53,229 nucleotides of DNA from Microbacterium sp. TPD7012 (GCF_003075395.1 NZ_QDFV01000011.1:1-53229); one strand, 5' to 3'; shown: positions 8,150 through 16,801, numbered from the stretch's first letter. Notes: generated by a model not told the origin, from the sequence alone. Numbers and translations: made by a program.

Positions 8150-9669
8150 CGCGCACCTCCGTCCGTCGAGGTCCGGGGATCCCCCGCACCGGTCGCGGCG
8201 CCGAGGATCTCGTGCTCCGCCGACCCTGCGGGCAGCTCCGCCACGAGCTCGCCGTCGTGCATGACGAGGATGCGGTCGCTCATGCCGATCACCTCCGGCA
8301 GCTCGCTCGAGACCATGAGCACCGCTGTGCCCTGCGCCGCCAGCTCTCGCATGAGCTGGTACACGGCGTACTTCGCGCCGACGTCGATGCCCCTGGTCGG
8401 CTCGTCGAACAGCACGATCTGGGGCCGTGTGAGCAGCCACTTCGCCAGGACGACCTTCTGCTGATTGCCTCCGGAGAGGAAGCGCGCCTCCTGGTCGAGT
8501 CCCCGCGAGCTGATCTCGAGCGAGCTGAGCACTCCGGGCACCTCGCGACGCGACGCCGACGTGCGACCGGGGAACACGCTCCGCACGACCAGCAGGGCGT
8601 TGTCCAGCACAGACTGGCCGAGCGCGAGACCCTGCGCCTTGCGGTCCTCCGACACGAGGGCGAGCCCGGCGCGGACGGCGGACCGGGCGCTGCTGATGCG
8701 CACCGGTGAGCCGTCGATCCTCATCGAGCCACGGGTGAAGGCCTGGATGCCGAAGATCCCCTCGACCAGTTCGGTGCGCCCCGAGCCCTGCAGGCCGGCG
8801 ATGCCGACGATCTCGCCTGCACGGAGCGTCAGCGACACTCCGTCGACGTAGGCGTTGCCGCACTCCTCGAGCTCGATGCGCGGCTCGCCCACGGTCGTGC
8901 CCTCGACGGCATCCGGGAAGTAGGACTGGATCGAGCGTCCGACCATGCGCCGCACGAGCTCGTCCGTCGTGAGAGCGGCCGTCTCGTCGGTGGAGACGAG
9001 GGAGCCGTCCTTGAGGATCGTGATGCGGTCGCAGAGGTCGAAGATCTCCTTCAACCGGTGCGAGACGTAGATCACGGCGACGCCGCGGGAGGTGAGACGG
9101 CGGATGATCGCGTACAGGAGCTCGACCTCGCGGTCGCTGAGTGCGGCGGTCGGCTCGTCCATCGAGATCACCTGCGCATCGAACGACAGCGCCTTCACGA
9201 TCTCGACGATCTGCTGCTCCGCCACGGTCAGCGAGCCCACGCGCGCCTGCGGATCGATGAAGGAGACGCCGAGGTCGGCGAGGAGCCCTGCCGTGCTGCT
9301 GATCATCGCCTTCCGGTCGACGAACCCGGCGCGACGCGGCTCGCGTCCGAGATACACGTTCTGGGCGACCGTCCGCTCGGGCAGCAGCGTGAACTCCTGG
9401 AACACCGTGACGATGCCGGCATCCATCGCCTGCCGGGGGTGCGCGTGGCGCACCTCCTCGCCGCGGTACGCCACGACGCCCTCATCGGCGGGCTGCACGC
9501 CGGCGATGATCTTCATCAGAGTCGACTTGCCCGCGCCGTTCTCGCCGACGAGACCGTGCACCTCTCCCGGTCGCACATCGAAGTCGATGCCCTTGAGCAC
9601 CTCGACGCCGAAGAACGACTTGCGGATGCCGCTCACTGCGAGCACCGGCTGCGTCGTGGTCGCGTTCAT
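8146..9669 (-). CDS. Sugar ABC transporter ATP-binding protein, two nucleotide-binding domains
   Basis: A 507-residue RbsA/MglA-type ATPase. The first domain has Walker A GENGAGKST (42-50), a degenerate signature SLTVAEQQ and Walker B VISMDEPTAA. The second has the characteristic degenerate Walker A GLQGSGRTE and an intact LSGGNQQKV signature with Walker B IVLFDEPTRG. This asymmetry is standard for the CUT2 family. It sits on the inner membrane face and drives uptake through the two permeases. ATG at 9669 overlaps the dehydrogenase stop (ATGA). A much longer open frame upstream is only a shadow of the dehydrogenase gene. Confidence 0.93.
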   Translation of the reverse strand: MNATTTQPVLAVSGIRKSFFGVEVLKGIDFDVRPGEVHGLVGENGAGKSTLMKIIAGVQPADEGVVAYRGEEVRHAHPRQAMDAGIVTVFQEFTLLPERTVAQNVYLGREPRRAGFVDRKAMISSTAGLLADLGVSFIDPQARVGSLTVAEQQIVEIVKALSFDAQVISMDEPTAALSDREVELLYAIIRRLTSRGVAVIYVSHRLKEIFDLCDRITILKDGSLVSTDETAALTTDELVRRMVGRSIQSYFPDAVEGTTVGEPRIELEECGNAYVDGVSLTLRAGEIVGIAGLQGSGRTELVEGIFGIQAFTRGSMRIDGSPVRISSARSAVRAGLALVSEDRKAQGLALGQSVLDNALLVVRSVFPGRTSASRREVPGVLSSLEISSRGLDQEARFLSGGNQQKVVLAKWLLTRPQIVLFDEPTRGIDVGAKYAVYQLMRELAAQGTAVLMVSSELPEVIGMSDRILVMHDGELVAELPAGSAEHEILGAATGAGDPRTSTDGGAR

Positions 9670-10775
9670 GCCGTCACCTCCACCCATCGTCCGTCGTCGG
9701 CCGCCGACTGCAGGACCGCCTCGGTGAGAACGGCCGAGCGGTGTCCGTCGGCGAAGGTCGGCATCCCGTCCGGCTGCGCACCGGCCATCGCGGCGTAGAC
9801 GTCGGCGACGAACCCGTTGAACGCGTCCTGGTAGCCCATCGCGTGCCCGGCGGGAACCCGCTGCAGCCGAGCGGAGTCGGGAGCGGAGCCCGCCGGATCG
9901 CGCAGCAGCAGCCGCGACTCCTCGCGCGTGCCGATCCAGAGCTCCTCCGGACGCTCCTGCTCGAAGCGGATGCTCTGCCGGGACCCGTGCAGCTCGAGGG
10001 TGAGCGCGTTCTTCCGCCCGGCCGCCATCTGCGAGATGAGAAGGGTTCCGAGTGCCCCCGACACGGTCTCGACGAGAACCGCCACGATGTCCTCGGTGTC
10101 GACCTCGTGCCCGGCGCGTTCGGGGAACACCCGGCGCGTGCGGGCGCTCAGCGCGCGGATGCGGTCGCCGATCACGAACTCGATGAGATCGCACAGGTGC
10201 GAGCCGATGTCGGCGAACGCACGGGACGCACCGCCCGAGGAGGAGCGCACCCGCCAGTCGTCGTCGGTGGGGAACAGCATCCAATCCTGCAGGTAGGAGC
10301 AGTCCAGGGTGAGGAGCTCGCCGATGTCGCCGCGGGCGACGCGGGCCCGCGCCTCGCGCACCATCGGGTGGTAGCGGTAGATGAAGGGCACGGCGGCCAC
10401 GCGCCCGGAGGCCTCCGCGGCGTCTGCGAGCGTCCTCGCGTCGTGCGCGGTCGTCGCGAGGGGCTTCTCGCAGACCACGTGCTTGCCTGCCTGCAGAGCG
10501 CGCAGGGCCAGCTCGGCGTGCGTCGCGTTCGGGGTGCAGATGTGGACCACGTCGATGTCGGCCGCGTCCAGGAGTGCGATGGCGTCGGCCTCTGCACGCT
10601 CGGCACCCAGGGCGTCGGCGGCATGGCGGCTGCCGGCGGCGGAGCGGGTGGCGATGGCGCGGAGCTCGCCTCCGGCGTCTCGGGCCGCCGTGCGGTGCAC
10701 GCGGGCCATGAATCCTCCGCCGAGGATGCCGGCTCGGATCGTTCCGAGACCGGTGTCTGTGACATCCGTTGTCAT
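9666..10775 (-). CDS. Gfo/Idh/MocA family oxidoreductase, first gene of the sugar operon
   Basis: A 369-residue NAD(P)-dependent dehydrogenase. Rossmann motif GILGGGFMARVH at 16-27, the family EKP at 103-105, YLQDW at 161-165, and the catalytic-type DIGSH at 189-193. The YLQDW/DIGSH combination is shared with sugar dehydrogenases of the myo-inositol, 1,5-anhydro-sugar and levoglucosan groups. It probably oxidises the imported sugar (often at C3). It opens the eight-gene operon and is divergent from the ROK regulator, with 114 nt between the two starts. Exact substrate cannot be assigned from sequence alone. Confidence 0.87.
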   Translation of the reverse strand: MTTDVTDTGLGTIRAGILGGGFMARVHRTAARDAGGELRAIATRSAAGSRHAADALGAERAEADAIALLDAADIDVVHICTPNATHAELALRALQAGKHVVCEKPLATTAHDARTLADAAEASGRVAAVPFIYRYHPMVREARARVARGDIGELLTLDCSYLQDWMLFPTDDDWRVRSSSGGASRAFADIGSHLCDLIEFVIGDRIRALSARTRRVFPERAGHEVDTEDIVAVLVETVSGALGTLLISQMAAGRKNALTLELHGSRQSIRFEQERPEELWIGTREESRLLLRDPAGSAPDSARLQRVPAGHAMGYQDAFNGFVADVYAAMAGAQPDGMPTFADGHRSAVLTEAVLQSAADDGRWVEVTA

Positions 10776-10802
10776 GTCGGCGATTCTGACACACGCTTCG
10801 CT

Positions 10803-10828
10803 ACTTTTGCTAGTCCTTCGTCAAAAGT
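10803..10828. promoter_or_regulatory. Inverted repeat, candidate ROK operator
   Basis: Perfect 7-nt arms ACTTTTG and CAAAAGT separated by 12 nt lie between the divergent dehydrogenase and ROK genes. The symmetry and location suit an operator for the ROK regulator controlling the sugar operon and itself. No binding evidence is available. Confidence 0.45.
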
Positions 10829-10889
10829 CATCGTTTCGTAATTTGAAGTCAATCGCCCGAGTGGTGAAAGCCTGTGGTTTACTGACGCA

Positions 10890-12086
10890 ATGGTTGACGT
10901 TCTGCGCCCCGTCCCCGCGACGAATCCGGGCACCGGCGAGATCTTCCAGATCCTCCGCGACGGGCACGCGCGCACCAAGGCCGAGCTCGCCGCTCTCACC
11001 GGCCTCGCCCGCTCGACGGTGGCGCTGCGCGTGGACGCCCTCCTCGCCGCCGATCTGTTGCGCCCGGCGGGCGAGGCGGCGTCGACCGGCGGGCGACCGC
11101 CTGCCCGTGTCGCGTTCAACCCGCGAGCCGGGCTCGTGCTCGCCGTGGACCTCGGCGCGACGCACGCGACAGTGGCGGTGGCCGACCTCGCGGGCGTGAT
11201 CCTCGACGCACGCACGCGCACGATCGATATCGGCGACGGGCCCGAGACGCTCCTCGACACGATCATCACCGACGGCACCGCCCTGCTGGAGCTGCCGTCG
11301 GCCGCAGGACTCCCCCTGCTCGGGGTCGGCATCGGCGTGCCCGGACCCGTGGAGCACTCCACGGGCCGACCGACCAATCCGCCGATCATGCCGGGGTGGG
11401 ACCGCTTCGACGTTCCGGGATACGTGCAGCAGACCTTCGACGTGCCGGTGCTCGTCGACAACGACGTCAACATCCTCGCCCTCGGCGAGCAGGCCACGAG
11501 CTGGCCGCAGGTCGACGACCTCATCTTCGTCAAGGTGTCGACAGGGATCGGGGCGGGCATCATCGCGGGCGGGCAGCTGCAGCGCGGCGCGCAGGGTTCT
11601 GCCGGAGACATGGGGCATGTCCAGGTGCCGACCGGTGCCGGATCCACGCGTGAGCCGGGCGACGAACGCGATCTGGAGGCCCTCGCCAGCGGGTCGGCCC
11701 TGGCCGTCGCGCTCCGCGACGACGGGCACGACGTGCAGAGCGCGTCCGACGTCGTCGACCTCGTGCGCACGGGCAACGCCGCCGCGATCGAGGCCACCCG
11801 TCAGGCCGGACGCGACGTCGGCGAGGTCCTCGCCACGGTCGTCAATCTGCTCAACCCGTCGATCATCGTGCTCGGCGGCAGCATCGCCCGGGCCGGTGAG
11901 CATCTGCTCGCGGGCGTGCGCGAGATCGTCTACCGGCGCTCGATCCCGCTGGCGACGCAGCATCTGGCGATCGTGCAGTCCCAGGCCGGCGATCGCGCCG
12001 CCGTGCTCGGCGCCGCGATCATGGTCGCCCGCGAGGTGCTCTCACCCGCGAACGTCGACGCCTACGTGGTGGCGAAGACGCGCTGA
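10890..12086 (+). CDS. ROK family transcriptional regulator without the zinc-site cysteines
   Basis: A 398-residue NagC/Mlc-like regulator: winged-HTH at about residues 15-75 (ARTKAELAALTGLARSTV), then the ROK sugar-kinase-fold domain with the phosphate motif AVDLGATHATVAV (85-97), PGPVEHSTGR and DNDVN (190-194). His 243 in GHVQVP is kept, but the following segment, where ROK proteins carry CxCGxxGC zinc ligands, reads GSTREPGDERD and has no Cys. It is divergent from the sugar operon and probably represses it until a sugar ligand binds. Loss of the zinc site implies altered ligand recognition or structure. Confidence 0.9.
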   Translation: MVDVLRPVPATNPGTGEIFQILRDGHARTKAELAALTGLARSTVALRVDALLAADLLRPAGEAASTGGRPPARVAFNPRAGLVLAVDLGATHATVAVADLAGVILDARTRTIDIGDGPETLLDTIITDGTALLELPSAAGLPLLGVGIGVPGPVEHSTGRPTNPPIMPGWDRFDVPGYVQQTFDVPVLVDNDVNILALGEQATSWPQVDDLIFVKVSTGIGAGIIAGGQLQRGAQGSAGDMGHVQVPTGAGSTREPGDERDLEALASGSALAVALRDDGHDVQSASDVVDLVRTGNAAAIEATRQAGRDVGEVLATVVNLLNPSIIVLGGSIARAGEHLLAGVREIVYRRSIPLATQHLAIVQSQAGDRAAVLGAAIMVAREVLSPANVDAYVVAKTR

Positions 12087-12114
12087 GCGCGCCTCCGCCA
12101 CCCTGTGCCTGCGC

Positions 12115-13245
12115 TCAGAGCGTGGCGGCGAAGGGGTCGAAGTCCGCGTCGAGCGCGCCGACCTGGTCGAGCGAGCTCTCGACGGCGACGAAGCGGCGGC
12201 TCTCCGCGGCCTCCTCGATCGACAGCAGCGTATCGAGCACGTGGTAGCCGAACTCCCCCGTCGCGACATGCGGACGACCGGCGGCGATCGAGCGCGCCAT
12301 GTCGAGCAGCCCGACGCCGCGACCGGCGAGCGCGCCCTCCTGCACGACGTCGACGACCTCCTGCTCGACCGGCTGCTGCCCGAGCCGGAGCGGGCGGGTG
12401 ATCGAGATCGCTCCGCCGAACGTGTTCGGGTCGGGGATCACGAGCGTGCCCTCGGTGCCGGTGATCTCGACGATCCCCTGACGGATCGCGGGCGAGTCCG
12501 TGCTGTAGATGCTCTGCCCCTGACCGCCCTGCTCGAACTCCATGAGCACGCTCAGCGTCGACGGGATCTCGACGGGGAACTCCTGGCCTGCCAGCTCGCC
12601 GACCTGCACGCGCCTGGTCGCCGTCCCCTGCAGCCCGAGCGCCGCCACCGAGGCGACGGGACCGAACACGTGCACGAGCGTGGAGACGTAGTACGGCCCC
12701 ATGTCGAGTAGCGGTCCCGCCCCCTTCGCATAGAGGAACGCCGGGTTCGGGTGGAAGATCTCCGGGCCCTGCCACTGGAAGGTCGTCTGACCGAACAGCG
12801 GGCGCCCGATGTCGCCGCGAGCGATCGCGCGCTTCGCCGTCTGCACTCCCGGTCCGAGCACGGTGTCCGGCGCGACGCCCACCCGGAGGCCCGCGGCCTC
12901 CGCCTTCTCGAGCAGCCGACGGGACTCCTCGCGGCTCACGCCGATGGGCTTCTCGGTCCAGACGTGCTTGCCGGCGGCGATGATCGCCTCGGACACCTCC
13001 ACGTGCACCGCGGGGATCGTGAGGTTCACGACGATGTCGATCTCCGGGTCGTCGAGCACGACGTCGACGCCGCCGGCGCGCGGCACCCCGTACTTCTCCG
13101 CCTGTGCTTTCGCACGCTCCTTGATCACGTCCGCGACCGCGAGGACGCGTACGTCCGGGAAGGTGGTGAGCTGGGTCAGATACTGGTCGCTGATGTTCCC
13201 CGCGCCGATGAGGCCGACGCCGACGGGACCGGTGCCGCCCGCCAT
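12115..13245 (-). CDS. Gfo/Idh/MocA family oxidoreductase
   Basis: A 376-residue dehydrogenase with Rossmann motif GLIGAGNIS (11-19), EKP at 98-100 and a GPYYVSTLVHVFG segment in the substrate-domain hinge. It is the second such enzyme in the sugar region. It is the downstream partner of a TIM-barrel gene: its ATG at 13245 shares one base with that gene's stop (TGATG). It converges on the ROK gene. A dehydrogenase/TIM-barrel pair of this kind commonly converts a hydroxyl to a ketone and then isomerises or cleaves the product; which sugar is involved is unknown. Confidence 0.85.
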   Translation of the reverse strand: MAGGTGPVGVGLIGAGNISDQYLTQLTTFPDVRVLAVADVIKERAKAQAEKYGVPRAGGVDVVLDDPEIDIVVNLTIPAVHVEVSEAIIAAGKHVWTEKPIGVSREESRRLLEKAEAAGLRVGVAPDTVLGPGVQTAKRAIARGDIGRPLFGQTTFQWQGPEIFHPNPAFLYAKGAGPLLDMGPYYVSTLVHVFGPVASVAALGLQGTATRRVQVGELAGQEFPVEIPSTLSVLMEFEQGGQGQSIYSTDSPAIRQGIVEITGTEGTLVIPDPNTFGGAISITRPLRLGQQPVEQEVVDVVQEGALAGRGVGLLDMARSIAAGRPHVATGEFGYHVLDTLLSIEEAAESRRFVAVESSLDQVGALDADFDPFAATL

Positions 13246-14051
13246 CAGCCCGCGACCTTCTCGTCGAGGTAGACGCGGCTGCGCTCGATCGCGTCGAAGA
13301 GGTCGCCGTCGTAGTGATCGAACTCGACGATCGCGAGTTCGAGGGCGGATGCCGCGGCGATCGCCTCGACGAGCGGCACGGCGCCTTCGCCCGCGGGCAC
13401 CTGGTCGGCCGGCGGGTAGGCATTCGCGAGGGCAGGGTCGAGCGTGCCGTCCTTGGCGTGCACCGCGATCACGCGGCTGCCCAGACGCTCGAGGAGGGCG
13501 ACGGGATCGACGCCGCCGCGGGCGACCCAGTAGAGGTCGACCTCGAGCACGACGCGCTCGTCGAGCAGTCCCGCCAGCACCTCGAGGCCGGTGACGCCGT
13601 CGAACACGGCCTCCAGCTCGTGCGCGTGGTTGTGGTAGCCCACGCGCACGCCGACCGCGGCTCCGACGGCGGCGGCCTCGTTGAGCAGGCGCGCGGTCTC
13701 CTCGATCTGCTCGATCGAGGTCCAGCGGGCCGGCTCGGTGTACGGGTCGATGACCGTCGTCATGCCGAGCACCTTCGCCGCGGCGAAGACCTCGGCGGGC
13801 GACGGCACCGGAACGGTGGTCCCGCTGCCGTCCGGATTGACGAACGACTGCGAGGCGAGGAAGGCGTGGCCGGACGGCGCGGTGAGCCCCGCTGCCGTGA
13901 GCGCGTCGGCCAGCGGCGCGGCGCGGCGCACGAAGTCGTACGGCTCGACGGCGGCGAAGCCGCGCGCGGCGACCGCGGCGAGCGAGCCCTCGAGGTCGGC
14001 GTCCAGCTGCTCCTTGATCGTGAACAGCTGGAGGGAGGTCTGAATCGTCAT
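13245..14051 (-). CDS. Sugar phosphate isomerase/epimerase family TIM barrel (268 aa)
   Basis: A third xylose-isomerase-like TIM barrel, beginning MTIQTSLQLFTIKEQL. Candidate metal ligands are seen in GYHNHAHELE, VLEVDLYWVARGG, VIAVHAKDG and LAIVEFDHYDGD. The start at 14051 is preceded by AAGGAGC at a suitable distance; the ATG at 14072 is not. It is the first gene of a two-gene operon with the dehydrogenase and is divergent from a TetR regulator. Related proteins include inosose dehydratase-like and 3-keto-sugar-processing enzymes. Confidence 0.85.
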   Translation of the reverse strand: MTIQTSLQLFTIKEQLDADLEGSLAAVAARGFAAVEPYDFVRRAAPLADALTAAGLTAPSGHAFLASQSFVNPDGSGTTVPVPSPAEVFAAAKVLGMTTVIDPYTEPARWTSIEQIEETARLLNEAAAVGAAVGVRVGYHNHAHELEAVFDGVTGLEVLAGLLDERVVLEVDLYWVARGGVDPVALLERLGSRVIAVHAKDGTLDPALANAYPPADQVPAGEGAVPLVEAIAAASALELAIVEFDHYDGDLFDAIERSRVYLDEKVAG

Positions 14052-14116
14052 CGGTCTTGCTCCTTCGGTCATCGGTGACGGCGGGTGCGCGACCCGACGT
14101 CAGCACGCTATCACCA

Positions 14117-14138
14117 AATACCTCCACGCGGAAGTTTT
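14117..14138. promoter_or_regulatory. Imperfect inverted repeat, candidate TetR operator
   Basis: ACCTCC-acgc-GGAAGT with flanking A/T pairs forms a 22-nt dyad with two mismatches per arm, located between the divergent TIM-barrel and TetR genes and just upstream of the TetR -10 box. Position and symmetry suggest a TetR operator; this is inference. Confidence 0.35.
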
Positions 14139-14145
14139 CATTCGC

Positions 14146-14151
14146 TAGACT
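14146..14151 (+). promoter_or_regulatory. -10 box for the TetR gene
   Basis: TAGACT ends 6 nt before the ATG at 14158, with no Shine-Dalgarno sequence between, consistent with a leaderless transcript. Confidence 0.5.
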
Positions 14152-14157
14152 CCGACC

Positions 14158-14763
14158 ATGCCCGACGACGATGAGCGCCCTCGCCAGCGCGGCGCCTATG
14201 CGAAGGGGATCGCGCGGCGCCAGGAGATCCTCGACCGCGCCATCGAGGTTTTCGCCGAGCGCGGCGCCGACCGCACCAGCCTGCGCGCCATCGCCCGCGA
14301 GGTCGGGGTCACGCACGCCGCACTGACGCACTACTTCGGCTCGCTGGAAGAGCTCCTCGTCGCCGTGTACCAAGAGAGCAACGCCCCCGCCCACCGGCAG
14401 GAGATCGTGCCGGACGACGCGACGCCGGTCGAGCGGATGATCGCGTCCGCGCGCACCAACCGCGAGGTTCCCGGGCTCGTCCAGCTCTACTCGACACTGG
14501 TCGCCTCAGCCCTGGAAGATGGTCACCCCGTGGCGCGCGACTTCGCGACGGCACGGTTCGCCGACCTCCGAACGCGCCTCGCCGAGGCCGTCAGAGAGCA
14601 GCAGGAACGTGGACGCCTTCGCCAGGACGCGGATCCGGATGCCGTCGCCGCCCTCGTCGTGGCAGCATCCGACGGTCTGCAGACCCAGTGGCTGCTCGAC
14701 GATGCCGCGCCGCAGCACGAGGCTCTGGCCCTCCTCGACCGGCTGCTGCGACCGGCGGGCTGA
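14158..14763 (+). CDS. TetR family transcriptional regulator
   Basis: A 201-residue regulator with an N-terminal TetR HTH (about residues 18-66: RAIAREVGVTHAALTHYF is the recognition region) and an all-helical ligand domain resembling the BetI-like C-terminal type (VAALVVAASDGLQTQWLL). It is divergent from the TIM-barrel/dehydrogenase operon at 12115-14051 and is its likely repressor, using the dyad at 14117-14138. It precedes the DUF4166 gene by 38 nt, but that gene has its own -10 box. The inducer is unknown. Confidence 0.88.
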   Translation: MPDDDERPRQRGAYAKGIARRQEILDRAIEVFAERGADRTSLRAIAREVGVTHAALTHYFGSLEELLVAVYQESNAPAHRQEIVPDDATPVERMIASARTNREVPGLVQLYSTLVASALEDGHPVARDFATARFADLRTRLAEAVREQQERGRLRQDADPDAVAALVVAASDGLQTQWLLDDAAPQHEALALLDRLLRPAG

Positions 14764-14789
14764 AGTCCGGCGGCGGCAGGCACGCGGGC

Positions 14790-14795
14790 TAGGCT
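14790..14795 (+). promoter_or_regulatory. -10 box for the DUF4166 gene
   Basis: TAGGCT ends 6 nt before the GTG at 14802. No ribosome binding site is present; a leaderless transcript is likely. Confidence 0.5.
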
Positions 14796-14801
14796 CGAAG
14801 C

Positions 14802-15437
14802 GTGACGCCCGTGCCGCAGTCCCCCTACGCGAGAGCACTCGGCGAGCGCCTCGACGACCTGCATCCGCGGCTTCGCACGTACTTCCAGGCGATCCCCGAC
14901 GGCGCCGTCGGCATCGGCGAGGGCGTCTTCGAACGGGTCGGGACGCCACGACGCTGGCTCTGGCCGATCCTCCGCCTGCTCGAGCGCCGCGGCGTGGTCG
15001 CCGCCTGCTGGGAACGCGACATCCCCTTCCGCATCGAGAACCGCACGATCGCATCGCGCGCCATCGGCGAGCGCACGTTCCACCTGGCGCGCGGGCCGTG
15101 GGTCATGCACGACGCCGTCGCCCTCACCCGCCATGGCCGCGTGGTCGACGAGCTCGGCGAGCCCGGCCTCATCGCCGCCTGCTTCGACGTGCGCGCCCAC
15201 GACGGAGCCCTCGAGCTCACGAGCCGCGCGGTCGGGTTCCGCCTCGGACGCCTGCGCGTACGACTCCCCCGATTCCTCTCCCCCGTCGTCCGCCTCACCG
15301 AGCGGTTCGACGACGCCGTCGACCGCCAGTTCGTGAGCGTGAGCATCGACGCCCCGGTCATCGGCCGCGTGTACGAGTACCGCGGACACTTCCAGTACCG
15401 CATCGAGACCGTCGCAGAGAGGGAGACCGCCGGATGA
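14802..15437 (+). CDS. DUF4166 domain protein
   Basis: A 211-residue protein matching the DUF4166 family by eye: LHPRLRTYFQAIPDG at residues about 20-35, a GVFERVGTPRRWLWPIL segment, and a beta-rich C-terminal half ending in VYEYRGHFQYRIE. The function of the family is not established; it is often beside or fused to NAD(P)-dependent epimerases, as here. The GTG start is supported by the -10 box 6 nt upstream. Its TGA overlaps the ATG of the epimerase gene (ATGA), so the two are co-translated and probably act on the same, perhaps lipid-like, substrate. Confidence 0.75.
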   Translation: MTPVPQSPYARALGERLDDLHPRLRTYFQAIPDGAVGIGEGVFERVGTPRRWLWPILRLLERRGVVAACWERDIPFRIENRTIASRAIGERTFHLARGPWVMHDAVALTRHGRVVDELGEPGLIAACFDVRAHDGALELTSRAVGFRLGRLRVRLPRFLSPVVRLTERFDDAVDRQFVSVSIDAPVIGRVYEYRGHFQYRIETVAERETAG

Positions 15438-16408
15438 GCGCAGGCAGGGTCGTCATCGGAGGCTCGACCGGATTCATGGGACGGTACCTGATCCCGCGTC
15501 TGCGGTCCGACGGTCGCGAGGTCGTCACGATCTCCCGCTCCGGAGCCGATGTCCGCTGGGGAGAGCAGGAGGCCATCGATCAGGCGGTCGACGGTGCCTC
15601 TCTCGTGATCGGCCTGGCGGGCAAGAGCGTCAACTGCCGCTACACCCCCGAGAACCGCGCCGAGATCTTCCGCTCGCGCCTGGAGACGACCTCGTCGCTG
15701 AGCCGCGCCATCGAGAAGGCCTCCGCCCCTCCCGCGCTCTGGGTGAACTCCTCCACCGCCACGATCTATCGGCATGCGGAGGATCGGCCGATGACCGAGT
15801 CGGACGGCGAGATCGGCAGCGGATTCTCGGTCGAGGTCGCGAAGGCCTGGGAGCACGCGCTGTTCGCCGCCGACCTCCCCCGCACGCGCCGGATCGCGCT
15901 GCGCAGCGCGATCGTCCTCGGCCACGGAGGCGTGCTCGGCCCGATCCGGAACCTCGCCCGGCTGGGACTCGGCGGAGCCCAGCACGACGGCCGCTGGCCG
16001 GTGAGCCGTGCTCGCCGCGCGGCGGGCACCGCGCACCTCCTCGGTGCGCGCCGAGGGCGTCAACGCTTCAGCTGGGTGCACATCGAAGACGTGGCGCGCA
16101 TCATCGACTTCCTCGAGGAGACTCCGACACTCGAGGGTCCGATCAACGCCGCTGCGCCCCACCCGGTCGACAATGTCGAGTTCATGGCGACGGTGCGCCG
16201 CGCGCTCGGCGCCCGTATCGGAGTGCCGATGCCGCGGTGGATGCTGGAGCTCGGGGCCATCGGCATCCGCACCGAGACCGAGCTCGTTCTCAAGAGCCGG
16301 TGGGTGGTGCCGGAAAAGCTCACGACCGCAGGGTTCGAGTTCCGTTATCCGACGCTCGAAGACGCCGTCAGGGAATCCCTCGATCGCAAGGTCGCGCCCG
16401 CGGCGTAG
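15434..16408 (+). CDS. TIGR01777/DUF1731-type NAD(P)-dependent epimerase-like protein
   Basis: A 324-residue extended-SDR protein. N-terminal cofactor motif GGSTGFMGRYL (about 9-19), the family segment NSSTATIYRH where the usual catalytic Ser/Thr and Tyr occur, RFSWVHIEDVARII, and a C-terminal DUF1731 region with PRWMLELGAIGIRTETEL and VPEKLTTAGFEF. Family members are cytosolic reductases or epimerases of unknown substrate. A basic insertion (around residues 190-212, Arg/Ala-rich) sits before the RFSW motif. ATGA overlap with DUF4166 argues for a common role. Confidence 0.85.
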   Translation: MSAGRVVIGGSTGFMGRYLIPRLRSDGREVVTISRSGADVRWGEQEAIDQAVDGASLVIGLAGKSVNCRYTPENRAEIFRSRLETTSSLSRAIEKASAPPALWVNSSTATIYRHAEDRPMTESDGEIGSGFSVEVAKAWEHALFAADLPRTRRIALRSAIVLGHGGVLGPIRNLARLGLGGAQHDGRWPVSRARRAAGTAHLLGARRGRQRFSWVHIEDVARIIDFLEETPTLEGPINAAAPHPVDNVEFMATVRRALGARIGVPMPRWMLELGAIGIRTETELVLKSRWVVPEKLTTAGFEFRYPTLEDAVRESLDRKVAPAA

Positions 16409-16411
16409 CTT

Positions 16412-16795
16412 CTAGGACGCCGCCCCGGCGGCAGGTTCCTCGCCGTCTCGGCGGCGCCGCTCGAGCTCCTCGCGCAGGCGCCACTCCTCGATCTCCCGAT
16501 CGAGGTCGGCGATCTGCTGCTCGGTCGTGCGCAGGTCCGTCGGCGGTGCCGGGCGGACGTCCACGGGTCCCGCCGGCCGCTCGGACCGCCGCATCCTCGG
16601 GAGCGAGATGCCGGACTCGCCGTACTCCCGCCCGATCCCGAACCAGAGCGCGCTGCCGATCAACGGCAGCAGGATCACGATGATGATCCACACCATCTTC
16701 GGCAGATGCTTCACCTGCGAGTCGTCGCGCGTGATGATGTCGATCAGCGCGCCGATCATCAGCGCGATGACGAGGATCGAGAACAGGAACGGCAT
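16412..16795 (-). CDS. PLDc N-terminal domain membrane protein
   Basis: A 127-residue protein with two transmembrane helices (about 3-20 and 33-53) surrounding IDIITRDDSQVKHLPKMVW, the phospholipase-D N-terminal (PLDc_N) motif; no catalytic PLD domain follows. The cytosolic C-terminal half is a proline-containing linker and a charged helix (about 90-120, likely coiled coil). Such stand-alone proteins are common in actinobacteria and of unknown function. A TACCCT -10 box lies 6 nt before the ATG at 16795. It converges with the epimerase gene, leaving only 3 nt between stops. Confidence 0.85.
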   Translation of the reverse strand: MPFLFSILVIALMIGALIDIITRDDSQVKHLPKMVWIIIVILLPLIGSALWFGIGREYGESGISLPRMRRSERPAGPVDVRPAPPTDLRTTEQQIADLDREIEEWRLREELERRRRDGEEPAAGAAS

Positions 16796-16801
16796 GAGTT
16801 C

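Noticed and set aside
8146..10794. A single 882-codon frame covering dehydrogenase and ABC ATPase on the minus strand
   Set aside because: The upstream half is the shifted frame of the dehydrogenase gene; the ATPase has its own ATG at 9669 and the dehydrogenase its own frame.
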